A stretch of DNA of 42,258 nucleotides from an uncultured Pelagibacteraceae bacterium (GCA_902622795.1 CACNRD010000008.1:1-42258), one strand, 5' to 3'; counted from the first letter of the stretch, positions 17,845-26,700 are shown. Numbers and translations: made by a program. Notes: generated by a model not told the origin, from the sequence alone.

Positions 17845-18921
17845 ATGAGAGTTTGTATATTGGGTGCTGGATTAACAAGTTTAACTTTAGCAAAAGCTTT
17901 GGTTAATAAAAATATATATGTAGACATTATAGAAGAAGAAAAAAAAATTATACATGATAAATCAAGGACAATTGGTGTTTCTAAAAGTAATATTGAGTTT
18001 TTTAATAATTCAATACTTAACGTAGAAAAAATATCATGGAAACTTAAAAAAATTGAAATTTTTTCTGATAATTTAAGAAAAGAAAAATTAATTAATTTTG
18101 AAAATAACAGTAATGAACTTTTTTCTATAATAAAAAATCATAATCTAGTTGATCTTTTAGGAAAAAGTTTATCTAAAAGTAAATATTTTAAAAAAATTAA
18201 TAGTTTAAAAAGTTTAAATTTTTTAAACCATTACAGTCTTGTCATTAATACTGATTTTAACCATCCTATTACTAAAAAATATTTTAGTAAAAAAATTCAT
18301 AAAAAATATAATAGTGTTGCTTACACAACTACTATTCATCATCAAAAAATTCATAATGATACTGCAGTTCAAATTTTTACAAAGATGGGACCATTAGCAT
18401 TTTTACCTGTTTCTGAGAAAGAAACATCAGTTGTTTACTCACTTAATAATCTTAAGAATAGCCGCCACAAGAACGTTGGTGATTTAATAGAACAATATAA
18501 TTATAAATATAAAATTCAAAAAGTTGGAAAAATTAAATCTTTTGAATTAAAATCTTTAAGCTTAAGATCTTATTACCATGGTAATATTTTAGCTTTTGGT
18601 GATTTATTGCACAGAATTCATCCGCTTGCTGGACAAGGTTTTAATATGACTTTAAGGGATATTAAAATTTTTTTAGACATTATAGTAAATAAGCAGAGTC
18701 TAGGCTTACTCATAGATAGTTCAGTAAATTTTGAATTTGAAAAAAAAATTAGACACAGAAACTTAATATTTTCAAATGGTATTGATCTTGTTCATGAATT
18801 TTTTAATTTCGAAAGAAAAACAAATAGTAGTTTTCTTAGTAAATCAATTCAATTCTTAGGCAAAAGTTCTTCTGTAAATAAATTTTTTACAAACATTGCT
18901 GATAAAGGAACTTTAATTTAA
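17845..18921 (+). CDS. UbiH/UbiF-family FAD monooxygenase (ubiquinone ring hydroxylase)
   Basis: These flavoproteins hydroxylate the ubiquinone ring. The 358-residue protein begins RVCILGAGLTSLTLAKAL, a dinucleotide-binding loop in which the third glycine of GxGxxG is Ser (residue 12). The FAD-binding block near the C terminus is clear: NILAFGDLLHRIHPLAGQGF followed by NMTLRDIKIFLDII, matching the UbiH/UbiF signature. The ATG at 17845 puts the Rossmann strand at the N terminus; an upstream ATG at 17809 adds 12 unlikely residues. Which ring position is hydroxylated cannot be told from sequence. It ends 1 bp from the convergent Lon-domain gene. Confidence 0.85.
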   Translation: MRVCILGAGLTSLTLAKALVNKNIYVDIIEEEKKIIHDKSRTIGVSKSNIEFFNNSILNVEKISWKLKKIEIFSDNLRKEKLINFENNSNELFSIIKNHNLVDLLGKSLSKSKYFKKINSLKSLNFLNHYSLVINTDFNHPITKKYFSKKIHKKYNSVAYTTTIHHQKIHNDTAVQIFTKMGPLAFLPVSEKETSVVYSLNNLKNSRHKNVGDLIEQYNYKYKIQKVGKIKSFELKSLSLRSYYHGNILAFGDLLHRIHPLAGQGFNMTLRDIKIFLDIIVNKQSLGLLIDSSVNFEFEKKIRHRNLIFSNGIDLVHEFFNFERKTNSSFLSKSIQFLGKSSSVNKFFTNIADKGTLI

Positions 18922-18922
18922 T

Positions 18923-19567
18923 CTATTGGATTGTCGTATTGTCGTATACATCATAGATGTATGTACTTAAAATTTCTGCTATTTTATTTCTTCTAGTATT
19001 TAAATTTTTTGCCTCAAGTAATACTTGCTTTTCTTCTAATGAAAAAGGAGATGCCATAGCTAGTGCATTAATTGTTTCATCAAGGCTTTGTTTTTCTAAT
19101 GCCTTCCAATTAACTATAAAGCCTCTTTTTTCAAACAATGATTTTAAATCTTTAAAAATCAACTCAAGGTCAGAAAATTTTAAGTCTTCATTTTCAGTAT
19201 TAAAATCCTGAAAAAAATCATCGTAATTAACATTAAGAACTCTATACTTTTTTCTAGTATCCAATTCCCCAATATTTTTGAATCTTATTATTCCTTTTAA
19301 CTCAATTACATAGCGACCATCTTCAGTTTCTCTAAAACTTGTTATTTTTCCCAAACACCCAATTTCGTGGAGTTCAGGAATATTACTATTATTTAGTGAA
19401 TTTTTAGGCTGTATCATACCAATCATTTTATTTGATTTCATGCTATCGTTAATCATATCAATATATCGAGGTTCAAATATATTTAAAGGAACAGTAGCTT
19501 TAGGAAAGATTATAAAATTACTTAAAGGAAAAACAGGTATTTGATTTGGTAAATCTTCTTTTTTCAT
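18923..19567 (-). CDS. Stand-alone Lon N-terminal (substrate-binding) domain protein
   Basis: The 214-residue protein is a lone LON-SB domain: IPVFPLSNFIIFPKATVPLNIFEPRY, then GCLGKITSFRETEDGRYVIELKGIIRF, and a helical C-terminal half with the ALAMASPFSLEEKQVLLEA motif. It lacks the AAA+ and protease domains of Lon. Such proteins are common in Proteobacteria, often near a thioredoxin gene and ubiquinone genes; the function is not established. Here it is convergent with the UbiH-like gene and divergent from a sulfotransferase across 49 bp. Confidence 0.9.
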   Translation of the reverse strand: MKKEDLPNQIPVFPLSNFIIFPKATVPLNIFEPRYIDMINDSMKSNKMIGMIQPKNSLNNSNIPELHEIGCLGKITSFRETEDGRYVIELKGIIRFKNIGELDTRKKYRVLNVNYDDFFQDFNTENEDLKFSDLELIFKDLKSLFEKRGFIVNWKALEKQSLDETINALAMASPFSLEEKQVLLEAKNLNTRRNKIAEILSTYIYDVYDNTTIQ

Positions 19568-19616
19568 GAGTTGTAAGATAATAATAAAATAAAAAAAAAC
19601 AATACTTAAATACTAC

Positions 19617-20972
19617 ATGAACTTAGTTGACGCACAAAAATTTATAGAAAAAAAAGATTTTGGAAAAGCTCTTGATATTTTATTAGAAATAGAAAAAAAA
19701 AATTCTAATGACGATAAGATTTTTTTTTATCTAGGTTTAATCTACTTTGAATTAAATAATTACAAAAAATGTATTTATTACTATGATAAATATTTAAAAA
19801 AAAATCCTAATTCAGTTAGCGCATTATATAATTTGGCTATATCAAAACAGTTTGTTGGTCAAACAGAAGAAGCTAAAGAAATTTATAATATGCTAATTAA
19901 AAAAAATAAAAATAATGTTAGGGCTTATTATGGACTATATGTACTTGATCAATCGTACTTGAGTGATGAAAAAATTAGTTACTTAGATCAAATAAAAAAC
20001 GATGAAAAATTAAGTTTATATGAAAAAGGAATTATTAATTTCATTTTCTCAAAAAAAGAGAAATACAAAAAAAATTATAAACAAGAATTAGAACATTTAA
20101 AAAAATTTCATTCAAAAATATTTAAATCTAATTATCCATACAACATCTCATCACAATTCTATTACAACAAAATTATCAACAACCATTTTAAAAAATTTCA
20201 ATTTATAAAAAAAAATAATGATAATAAAATCATAGAAAGGTTAGAACCTATTTTTATCATAGGACTTCCTAGATCAGGCTCAACTCTGATTGAGTCGATT
20301 TTAACTTCTTGTGTCGAAAAAATAAATACTTACGGAGAATGTCATGTAGTTAATATGGCAGTTCTTGATCAAATTGGACCAAAAATTTACAAAAAAAACT
20401 TTAATGTTAATAGTTTTAAATTTGAAATTAATTTAGATATTATAAGTAAGACGATACTTGATAGATATTTTCAATTTAACAAAAAAAATAATTATAAATT
20501 TGTTGATAAATCATTAGAAAATTTTTTAAATGTTGAGATAATTAAAGAAATATTTCCAAAAGCAAAATTTATACATACTTATAGAAAACCTGTAGACTCT
20601 ATAATTTCTATTTATCAATCTATGTTGTCTGATTTATCTTGGACGCATACTTTTGAAGATATTTTTAGTTATGTAGATAATTATCTAAAAGTTATTAATT
20701 ATTTGAAGGATAAGGATTGTAACATTATGCATGTTAATCTAGAAAAATTTACAAATAATAGTGAGGAAATGTCTAAGAAAATTTTTAATTTTTGTAATTT
20801 GACATGGAGCAAAGATATTTTGCAATTTTATGAGAGAAAAGATCTTTTTACTAAAACCCTAAGTTTTAATCAAATTAGATCAAAAATATCAAAATATAAT
20901 GATGAAAAATACCAACCTTATTTTGATTTATTAAACGAATATAAAAAAAAATATGAATGGCTTAATAATTAG
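19617..20972 (+). CDS. TPR-repeat sulfotransferase
   Basis: The 451-residue protein has TPR repeats in about the first 130 residues (for example FGKALDILLEIEKKN, KIFFYLGLIYFELNNYKKCI, SVSALYNLAISKQFVGQTEEA). It then has a cytosolic-type sulfotransferase domain with the 5'-phosphosulfate loop FIIGLPRSGSTLIESIL (Gly216 in GLPRSGS) and the 3'-phosphate segment KFIHTYRKPVDSIISIYQS. It should transfer sulfate from PAPS; the acceptor is unknown. TPR-sulfotransferase fusions recur in marine Alphaproteobacteria and cyanobacteria. The gene is extremely AT-rich and overlaps the next, convergent gene by 4 bp (TTAG). Confidence 0.9.
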   Translation: MNLVDAQKFIEKKDFGKALDILLEIEKKNSNDDKIFFYLGLIYFELNNYKKCIYYYDKYLKKNPNSVSALYNLAISKQFVGQTEEAKEIYNMLIKKNKNNVRAYYGLYVLDQSYLSDEKISYLDQIKNDEKLSLYEKGIINFIFSKKEKYKKNYKQELEHLKKFHSKIFKSNYPYNISSQFYYNKIINNHFKKFQFIKKNNDNKIIERLEPIFIIGLPRSGSTLIESILTSCVEKINTYGECHVVNMAVLDQIGPKIYKKNFNVNSFKFEINLDIISKTILDRYFQFNKKNNYKFVDKSLENFLNVEIIKEIFPKAKFIHTYRKPVDSIISIYQSMLSDLSWTHTFEDIFSYVDNYLKVINYLKDKDCNIMHVNLEKFTNNSEEMSKKIFNFCNLTWSKDILQFYERKDLFTKTLSFNQIRSKISKYNDEKYQPYFDLLNEYKKKYEWLNN

Positions 20973-22108
20973 TTAAATTCGTTCAATAGGTTTTCTTTTC
21001 TAAAATTAATTTGATTTTCTAAATATTTTTTCATTAAGCCACTATTCACATAATTATTATAAATTTTTTTGTAACTATAATCTCCTGTAGCATCTGCATA
21101 ACAAATCCAATTATTTATGATCAAAATATCTGATAAATGGATACCCTTTAACGTTTCCCCCCATATCTTTTCATCTTTTTTTAATCTGCTAGGTTCTCTT
21201 AGATCTATTAATTTTTCTTTTTCTGCCCAGCTTGATAAATATTTAAACTCTTTGTCTTCATCATTGCTAATTTCTTCAAAAGCGGGATATGATCTATAGT
21301 ATTCTGAACATCCATGTTTGATGTTTAAATTAAAGTTATTAATATTTGCTTCCTTAATTTTTTGATTTAGTTTTTTTGTAATATCTTGAGCTTCTGAGAT
21401 ACCTTCACAATAAATGTAACCTTTATAGTTGCCTTTAATATTTTGGCGCATTTCAACAATACACTTTCTAATATTATTATTTTTAAGATACAGACTGTCA
21501 AAAACTAGAAATAACTTTATTAAATCAACTACATTACTTAAATTTATTTGAACTTTGTAACAACTAAAACAATATTTTGGAATTACATTATATTCATTGA
21601 ACACTTTAAAATGTCTATTGCAATTTAAATTTTTTGAATTCTTTCTAAATAATTGAGTTTCGTTTGAATATAAATTTTTATTATATTTTTTTATATGATC
21701 ATTACTTTTAATTAAAATATTACTTAAATTTTCCTCAAAATATAAATTTTCATCTTTATAATTTATTAAAGTTTGTCCAATTACATGATCAATATGAATT
21801 AAAGGATGTTCATACTTCTTACTGGATTTATATAAAGTCAAAACATTTATTAAGTTCATTACTGCACCTAAATCATTTTTATTGATTTTTATTGCTATTA
21901 CAAAATGTATCAGTGCTTTAGAATATATTCCTAATTCTAAATAAGAAATCCCAAGATTATTATGTGCTAAATTTGAATTTGGATTTTCTTTGATTGCATT
22001 TTTAAATGATTTGATTGAATCATTAATTTTTCCAAGTTTAAATGAAGCCACACCATTATTTACATATTTAATAATATTAGGGCTTATCTCTTTACTAACT
22101 TTATCCAT
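20969..22108 (-). CDS. TPR protein with unrecognised Cys-rich C-terminal domain
   Basis: The 379-residue protein (ATG at 22108; a GTG at 22135 would add 9 residues) begins with two or three TPRs such as GVASFKLGKINDSIKSFKNAI and AHNNLGISYLELGIYSKALIHF. The rest matches no family I can name. It has Cys163-x2-His166 and Cys180-x2-Cys183 (in YCFSCYK), a possible zinc-binding quartet, then single Cys at 216, 234 and 267 in blocks KCIVEMRQNIKGNYKGYIYCEG and IKHGCSEYYRSYPAF. Soluble by appearance, no signal peptide. It lies back to back with the sulfotransferase and divergent from tRNA-Gly. Function unknown. Confidence 0.8.
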   Translation of the reverse strand: MDKVSKEISPNIIKYVNNGVASFKLGKINDSIKSFKNAIKENPNSNLAHNNLGISYLELGIYSKALIHFVIAIKINKNDLGAVMNLINVLTLYKSSKKYEHPLIHIDHVIGQTLINYKDENLYFEENLSNILIKSNDHIKKYNKNLYSNETQLFRKNSKNLNCNRHFKVFNEYNVIPKYCFSCYKVQINLSNVVDLIKLFLVFDSLYLKNNNIRKCIVEMRQNIKGNYKGYIYCEGISEAQDITKKLNQKIKEANINNFNLNIKHGCSEYYRSYPAFEEISNDEDKEFKYLSSWAEKEKLIDLREPSRLKKDEKIWGETLKGIHLSDILIINNWICYADATGDYSYKKIYNNYVNSGLMKKYLENQINFRKENLLNEFN

Positions 22109-22169
22109 TAAATTTATTGAATTGTAATTTATCACTTTTAGATAAATTTTAGAGTAATTAATTTGTTAC

Positions 22170-22197
22170 TTGCTTAATTTTTAAAAGCCACTATTTT
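22170..22197 (+). promoter_or_regulatory. Possible sigma-70-type promoter for tRNA-Gly
   Basis: TTGCTT (22170-22175) and TATTTT (22192-22197) are spaced by 16 bp and end 17 bp before the tRNA. The -35 is reasonable and the -10 weak. In such AT-rich DNA matches arise easily, so this is tentative. Confidence 0.3.
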
Positions 22198-22214
22198 CAA
22201 TACTTATAGAATAG

Positions 22215-22289
22215 GCGGGCATAGCTCAGTGGTAGAGCGTCTCGTTGCCAACGAGAAGGTCGAGGGTTCGACCCCCTTTGCCCGCTCCA
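22215..22289 (+). tRNA. tRNA-Gly (anticodon GCC)
   Basis: A full cloverleaf is visible: acceptor stem GCGGGCA (22215-22221) pairs with TGCCCGC (22279-22285), the D arm is TAGCTCAGTGGTAGAGC, and the anticodon stem TCTCG/CGAGA encloses loop TTGCCAA with anticodon GCC at 22247-22249. The T arm carries TTCGACC with a G-T pair at the stem base. The discriminator is T and CCA is encoded (22287-22289). Anticodon GCC reads GGC and GGT glycine codons. Confidence 0.97.
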
Positions 22290-22296
22290 ATTAAAA

Positions 22297-23205
22297 GTGA
22301 TAAAATCAAAATTTATAACCTCTATTTTCCAAAAATTTTTAATAAATAAGGATATAAGAAAATTTAAAAAAAGTTTAATTTATTACTGTTTATTTAGAAT
22401 AATAAGAAATTTTTTATCAAAAAATATAATCTTAAATATCTATAACTTTAAAGTTTACGGGAGCATAAATAAAAATAAGACCTCTTATTTTCTACTCAAA
22501 AAGTGTGAATTTGGAGACTATCATGAACTTAATACTATAAAAAAAATTTCTGGTAAGAATAAGCTTTTATTTTTTGATTGTGGATGCAATTATGGATTTT
22601 ACTCATTATATGTAGCGTCACTTTCAAGCGAAAATAAAATTATTTCAGTCGAAGCATCTAAAAAAACACTTGAGGAATTGAATAAAAATCTGAACTTGAA
22701 TAATTTTTCAAATATTTATTTTCATAATAACGCAATTTCTGACACAGATGAAAAAATTATTAATTTTAATGAAAGTGAAAAAGATTGGGAAAGTTCTATT
22801 ACACATCAAAATTATAATTCAAACGAATCAAGCATTGTCAATTCAATTAAAATTGACACACTTGTTAAAAATTTTGAATTAGAAAAATACAAAATCATTA
22901 TTAAATTGGATATCGAGGGAAATGAAATGAGCGGAATTCATGGTTCACTAGATTTGATTGAAAAATCGTCTCCATTAATAATAATGGAGTTTTCTAAGTA
23001 TATTTTTAGTAATAAGGACAATATTGAATATTTAAATAACTTTTTAGATAGATATGATTATTCTATTTATGATAGAAATAATAAAAAAAAAAGTTTAGAT
23101 AATATTTTGATTACATTAGATAATTTAAAAAAAAAGCACCAAACAATTGGAAATTTTTATTTAATTAAAAATTCATCCGAAATACTAGAGGAATTTCTTT
23201 CATAA
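22297..23205 (+). CDS. FkbM-family methyltransferase
   Basis: The 302-residue protein has a class-I SAM-dependent methyltransferase core of the FkbM type: LLFFDCGCNYGFYSLYVAS (motif I, with Cys replacing a small residue), IISVEASKKTLEELNKNL (acidic ribose-binding motif II), NNAIS, and KLDIEGNEMSGIHGSLDLI, the FkbM hallmark. FkbM proteins O-methylate sugars or natural products; the target is unknown. The only good start is a GTG 7 nt behind the tRNA CCA end, so it is probably read through from the tRNA promoter. The stop overlaps the phhB ATG. Confidence 0.85.
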   Translation: MIKSKFITSIFQKFLINKDIRKFKKSLIYYCLFRIIRNFLSKNIILNIYNFKVYGSINKNKTSYFLLKKCEFGDYHELNTIKKISGKNKLLFFDCGCNYGFYSLYVASLSSENKIISVEASKKTLEELNKNLNLNNFSNIYFHNNAISDTDEKIINFNESEKDWESSITHQNYNSNESSIVNSIKIDTLVKNFELEKYKIIIKLDIEGNEMSGIHGSLDLIEKSSPLIIMEFSKYIFSNKDNIEYLNNFLDRYDYSIYDRNNKKKSLDNILITLDNLKKKHQTIGNFYLIKNSSEILEEFLS

Positions 23206-23549
23206 TGAGTGATTTGACCGAGAAAAAATGTATGCCATGTGAGGGCGGAGTTTTACCTTTTGATACATCTGAAATCCATAAATACCAGAAGAAAGTAGAC
23301 GGCTGGGATATTATAAAGGGACAAGAGGAAGTTTTTTTCTTATTGAAAAAATTTAAATTTGATAATTTTTTGAAAAGTCAAGAATTTGTCAATGAAGTAG
23401 GCAAGATATCCGAAGAGGAGGGACATCACCCGGATATTTCATTTGGCTGGGGTTACGCTGAAATTAAAGTTACTACCCATGCTATAAAAGGTCTTTCTGA
23501 AAATGATTTTATTTTGGCCGCGAAGATAGATAAAATAACTAATGTTTAA
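23205..23549 (+). CDS. phhB: 4a-hydroxytetrahydrobiopterin dehydratase (pterin carbinolamine dehydratase)
   Basis: The enzyme dehydrates 4a-hydroxy-tetrahydropterin, recycling the cofactor of aromatic amino-acid hydroxylases. The 114-residue protein has the conserved EEGHHPDISFGWGYAEIKVTTH with the catalytic His pair, and the C-terminal KGLSENDFILAAKID. An N-terminal KKCMPCEGG segment with a CxxC is common in the marine and alphaproteobacterial versions. No phenylalanine hydroxylase gene is in this window. The 3' end overlaps purH by 11 bp on the other strand. Confidence 0.93.
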   Translation: MSDLTEKKCMPCEGGVLPFDTSEIHKYQKKVDGWDIIKGQEEVFFLLKKFKFDNFLKSQEFVNEVGKISEEEGHHPDISFGWGYAEIKVTTHAIKGLSENDFILAAKIDKITNV

Positions 23550-25071
23550 AATGTCTAGTTTTAGAAAATACTAAAACAGTATCAGTCTCATTAGCAAATT
23601 TAATAATCTCTTTATCTCTTATTGATCCTGAAGGCTGTATTACAGCTTGAACACCTGATTGTATTAATTTCTCAATACCATCAACAAATGGAAAAAATGC
23701 ATCTGAGGCCGCAACTAAATTTTCATTTGATTTTGTAAATTCTTTCATTTTGTTTATTGCTATTTTACAGCTATCTAGTCGACTTGGTTGTCCAGAACCA
23801 ATACCAGCTGTTGTCTCATCAGAAGCAAGAACGATAGCGTTAGACTTAACGTTACGACAGATATTAAATGCAAAAATTAGATTTTTCATTTCTTTTAAAG
23901 TGGGTTTTCGTTTTGATACAATTTTAAAATCTTTGTTATTAAATTTTTTAAGATCTTCCGATTGAATTAATATCTCATTATTAATCGATATGTGTTTTAA
24001 ATCACCATTAACCTTGTAATTTGTAGCATCTATAAGTCTTAAATTTTTCTTTTTCTTTAATATTTTTAAGGCGTTAGTGTCAAAGCTATTAGCAATGATT
24101 ACTTCAAGAAATTGTTTACTTAATTCAATAGCTAAAATTTTGGTTATTTTAAAGTTACACGAAATTATACCTCCAAAAGCACTGACAGGGTCACATGCTA
24201 GGGCAGATCTATAGCTTTCAAGGTGGTTCTTTTTAATCGAAACTCCACATGGGTTTGCATGCTTAACAATTACTGTTCCAACTTTTTTTGGAAGTGATTT
24301 TGAAATTGCTAATGCTGCAAAAATATCATTATAATTATTATAACTAAGCTGTTTCCCATGGATTTGTTTTATATCCATTTCAGATTTTCTTGAATAGATT
24401 CCACTTTCTTGGTGAGGATTTTCACCATACCTGAGAGTTTCAATTAAATTTCCATACAACACTTTTTTTTTTGGAAAGTTTGTATTTGTTATTTTATTAA
24501 AATAATCTGAAATTATAGAGTCGTAATAAGCTGTTTCAGTAAAAGCAATTCTTGATAGTCTTTCTCTAAACTCTAAAGAGGTAGATCCTTTAAGTTTATT
24601 TAGTTCATCTATTAATTCAGCGTACTGTTCCGATGAAGTAATTACTGCTACATCCTTGTAATTTTTTGCAGCAGATCTGACCATTGTAGGTCCACCAACA
24701 TCAATATTTTCAATTATTTTGCTATGATTGTTAGTATTTTTTAGTGTATTTTCGAATGGATAAAAATTTACAACAACCAAATCTATATTTTCAAAATTAT
24801 TAACCTTTAGGTCTTTTAAGTGTAATTTACTATCTCTTTTGTTTAAAATTCCGGCATGAATTTTAGGGTGAAGAGTTTTAACTCTTCCTTCTAAAATTTC
24901 TGGTGAATTGGTAAATTCTGAGACTTCAATACAATCAAATTTTAATTTTTTAATTTCTTTATAGGTACCACCGGAACTTATAATTTTTACTTTATTTTTT
25001 TTTAGTATATTTAAAAGTGGTTTTAGGTTTCTTTTATCTGATACAGAAATGAGAGCTGTTTTTATTTTCAT
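23539..25071 (-). CDS. purH: Bifunctional AICAR transformylase / IMP cyclohydrolase
   Basis: PurH carries out the last two steps of IMP synthesis. The 510-residue protein has the N-terminal IMP cyclohydrolase (MGS-like) domain with TALISVSDKRNL, IISSGGTYKEI and GGPTMVRSAAKNY. The C-terminal AICAR transformylase domain has LRYGENPHQESG, IVKHANPCGVS (catalytic Lys-His) and SAFGGIISCN. All main blocks are present. Its ATG overlaps the stop of the upstream heparinase-like gene by 1 bp. It recycles AICAR produced by HisF. Confidence 0.97.
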   Translation of the reverse strand: MKIKTALISVSDKRNLKPLLNILKKNKVKIISSGGTYKEIKKLKFDCIEVSEFTNSPEILEGRVKTLHPKIHAGILNKRDSKLHLKDLKVNNFENIDLVVVNFYPFENTLKNTNNHSKIIENIDVGGPTMVRSAAKNYKDVAVITSSEQYAELIDELNKLKGSTSLEFRERLSRIAFTETAYYDSIISDYFNKITNTNFPKKKVLYGNLIETLRYGENPHQESGIYSRKSEMDIKQIHGKQLSYNNYNDIFAALAISKSLPKKVGTVIVKHANPCGVSIKKNHLESYRSALACDPVSAFGGIISCNFKITKILAIELSKQFLEVIIANSFDTNALKILKKKKNLRLIDATNYKVNGDLKHISINNEILIQSEDLKKFNNKDFKIVSKRKPTLKEMKNLIFAFNICRNVKSNAIVLASDETTAGIGSGQPSRLDSCKIAINKMKEFTKSNENLVAASDAFFPFVDGIEKLIQSGVQAVIQPSGSIRDKEIIKFANETDTVLVFSKTRHFKH

Positions 25072-26696
25072 TATAATTTAATTATCTCCCACTTTATAAT
25101 TTGCTCATTTTCCTTGTTCATTCCAGAAATAAAAATATTTTGATTATCTTTGTATGAATTTTTATGACCGAAATATAAGCTATTATCAATACTTATATCA
25201 AATTTATCACAACTAAATCTCCAACCCTCATCCTCTAACTCAATGAGTATAGATTTATTATCTTGAGTTTTCATCACTTTAGAATTTGGATCAAGATGAA
25301 ATCTAATATCAAATTTTATCTCTTTCTTAGGATTTTTTCTTAAAATTTTATCAGATCCAATAAATTTGTTTTGTTCTGGATAAAATTCGATTTCTCTATC
25401 ATGAATTGCTCCAAATTTTTGTAAATACCCATCATGCGAGCCAGAAATCTTCCAATAATTTTTTTCATTTACAATATTTTTTTTTGAAACTTTAAGTCCT
25501 TTTTCAACCAAAATATCACCATTCGTTTTTTTGGAAGAGCATGAAGAAAAATCTTCGACGATCAAGGTACTATGAAGAGCAGTGCTCTTGGAAAGTTTAT
25601 TTAGTTTATTATTTTTGTTCGAGAAATAACCTGCATTGGTTATTAATCTTTTTTGATTTGAAAATATTTCAAAAGATAAAGCGCCGTACTGATAATCTGT
25701 AGAAAAGTGTTTGCTTGGGCTTGACCCCACATCCATTGTTAAAACAATTTTTTTATTTTTAAGAATGGCGTATCCACCTAGTTCATTCACTTCGTTTTTA
25801 AAAGTATAACCAAATCTTTTTAAGTATTGATCAAAATCAATATTTTCTAAATGATGATTGCCATTAAAGAAAATATCGGTCCCAATATTTTTCCAGATAA
25901 ATGCATAACTTGATCCTAAATAAAATATTGTTTCATCTATATATTCAGGAATGACATTTTGAGATTCTTTGAACCACTCTCTTATGATGATAAAATATTT
26001 TAGATAAAAGACTAATTGTTTAATGTTTCTAGATTTTGTAAAGCCTTGGTTATCAATTGAGGATTTAATTATATTTTTTAAAATGCTCAATCCGCTTTCA
26101 AGATAGTTATTTTCACTTTTATAAGCTAATCCAGTTAAAATTATTGCAGAACAACCAATTAATTTATTTTCAAATGTATTTGAGGATCTAATTTCACTTA
26201 ACAAATGATTAGTTTGTTTTTGTATCATGTGATCGAACATTAAACGATATTCTTTGTCACTGTCTTGATAGGAAAGCTGGTGATTGGATAGCCACGCAAT
26301 TATTCTTTTAGAAGTTAAATCAAATTCCCAACTATCTTTGTTATATTTGCCATTTTCTTTTATCCAATTTTTAATCACTGACTGTGTAGTTTCTTTTGAG
26401 GATTTTAAATCAAGACTGAAAAACCAAAAAAAATTATTTAATTTTGCGTAGTCTTTTGTGCTCATTTTATTTTGCCAAATAGTCTCAACAGCAAAATCTT
26501 CAATTCGGTATTTTTTATTTTGATATTTTATAATTGAAGAAAGAAGGTGAGGGCTTGGTTTGTATTGAAAATTATTATCAAAAGTTTTTGAAATTTTTTT
26601 TTCGTAAAAATTAGAATTTTGATAAATTTTTTTAAAATTATCTTTTAAACCAAAATAAAATTGGCCAAAAAAACCTAAGGAATTTACATTAATCAT
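25071..26696 (-). CDS. Heparinase II/III-like protein
   Basis: The 541-residue protein has an alpha-helical first half (for example SWEFDLTSKRIIAWLSNHQ and SNTFENKLIGCSAIILTGLAY) and a beta-rich second half with GGYAILKNKKIVLTMDVGSSPSKHFSTDYQYGALSFE-type blocks (about residues 300-350) and AGYFSNK, fitting the heparinase II/III C-terminal domain. There is no signal peptide, so an extracellular polysaccharide lyase role is doubtful. Alphaproteobacteria keep this gene next to purH and rpe or rsmB, which suggests a conserved cell-envelope or housekeeping role. The real function is unknown. Confidence 0.82.
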   Translation of the reverse strand: MINVNSLGFFGQFYFGLKDNFKKIYQNSNFYEKKISKTFDNNFQYKPSPHLLSSIIKYQNKKYRIEDFAVETIWQNKMSTKDYAKLNNFFWFFSLDLKSSKETTQSVIKNWIKENGKYNKDSWEFDLTSKRIIAWLSNHQLSYQDSDKEYRLMFDHMIQKQTNHLLSEIRSSNTFENKLIGCSAIILTGLAYKSENNYLESGLSILKNIIKSSIDNQGFTKSRNIKQLVFYLKYFIIIREWFKESQNVIPEYIDETIFYLGSSYAFIWKNIGTDIFFNGNHHLENIDFDQYLKRFGYTFKNEVNELGGYAILKNKKIVLTMDVGSSPSKHFSTDYQYGALSFEIFSNQKRLITNAGYFSNKNNKLNKLSKSTALHSTLIVEDFSSCSSKKTNGDILVEKGLKVSKKNIVNEKNYWKISGSHDGYLQKFGAIHDREIEFYPEQNKFIGSDKILRKNPKKEIKFDIRFHLDPNSKVMKTQDNKSILIELEDEGWRFSCDKFDISIDNSLYFGHKNSYKDNQNIFISGMNKENEQIIKWEIIKL

Positions 26697-26700
26697 TAAC

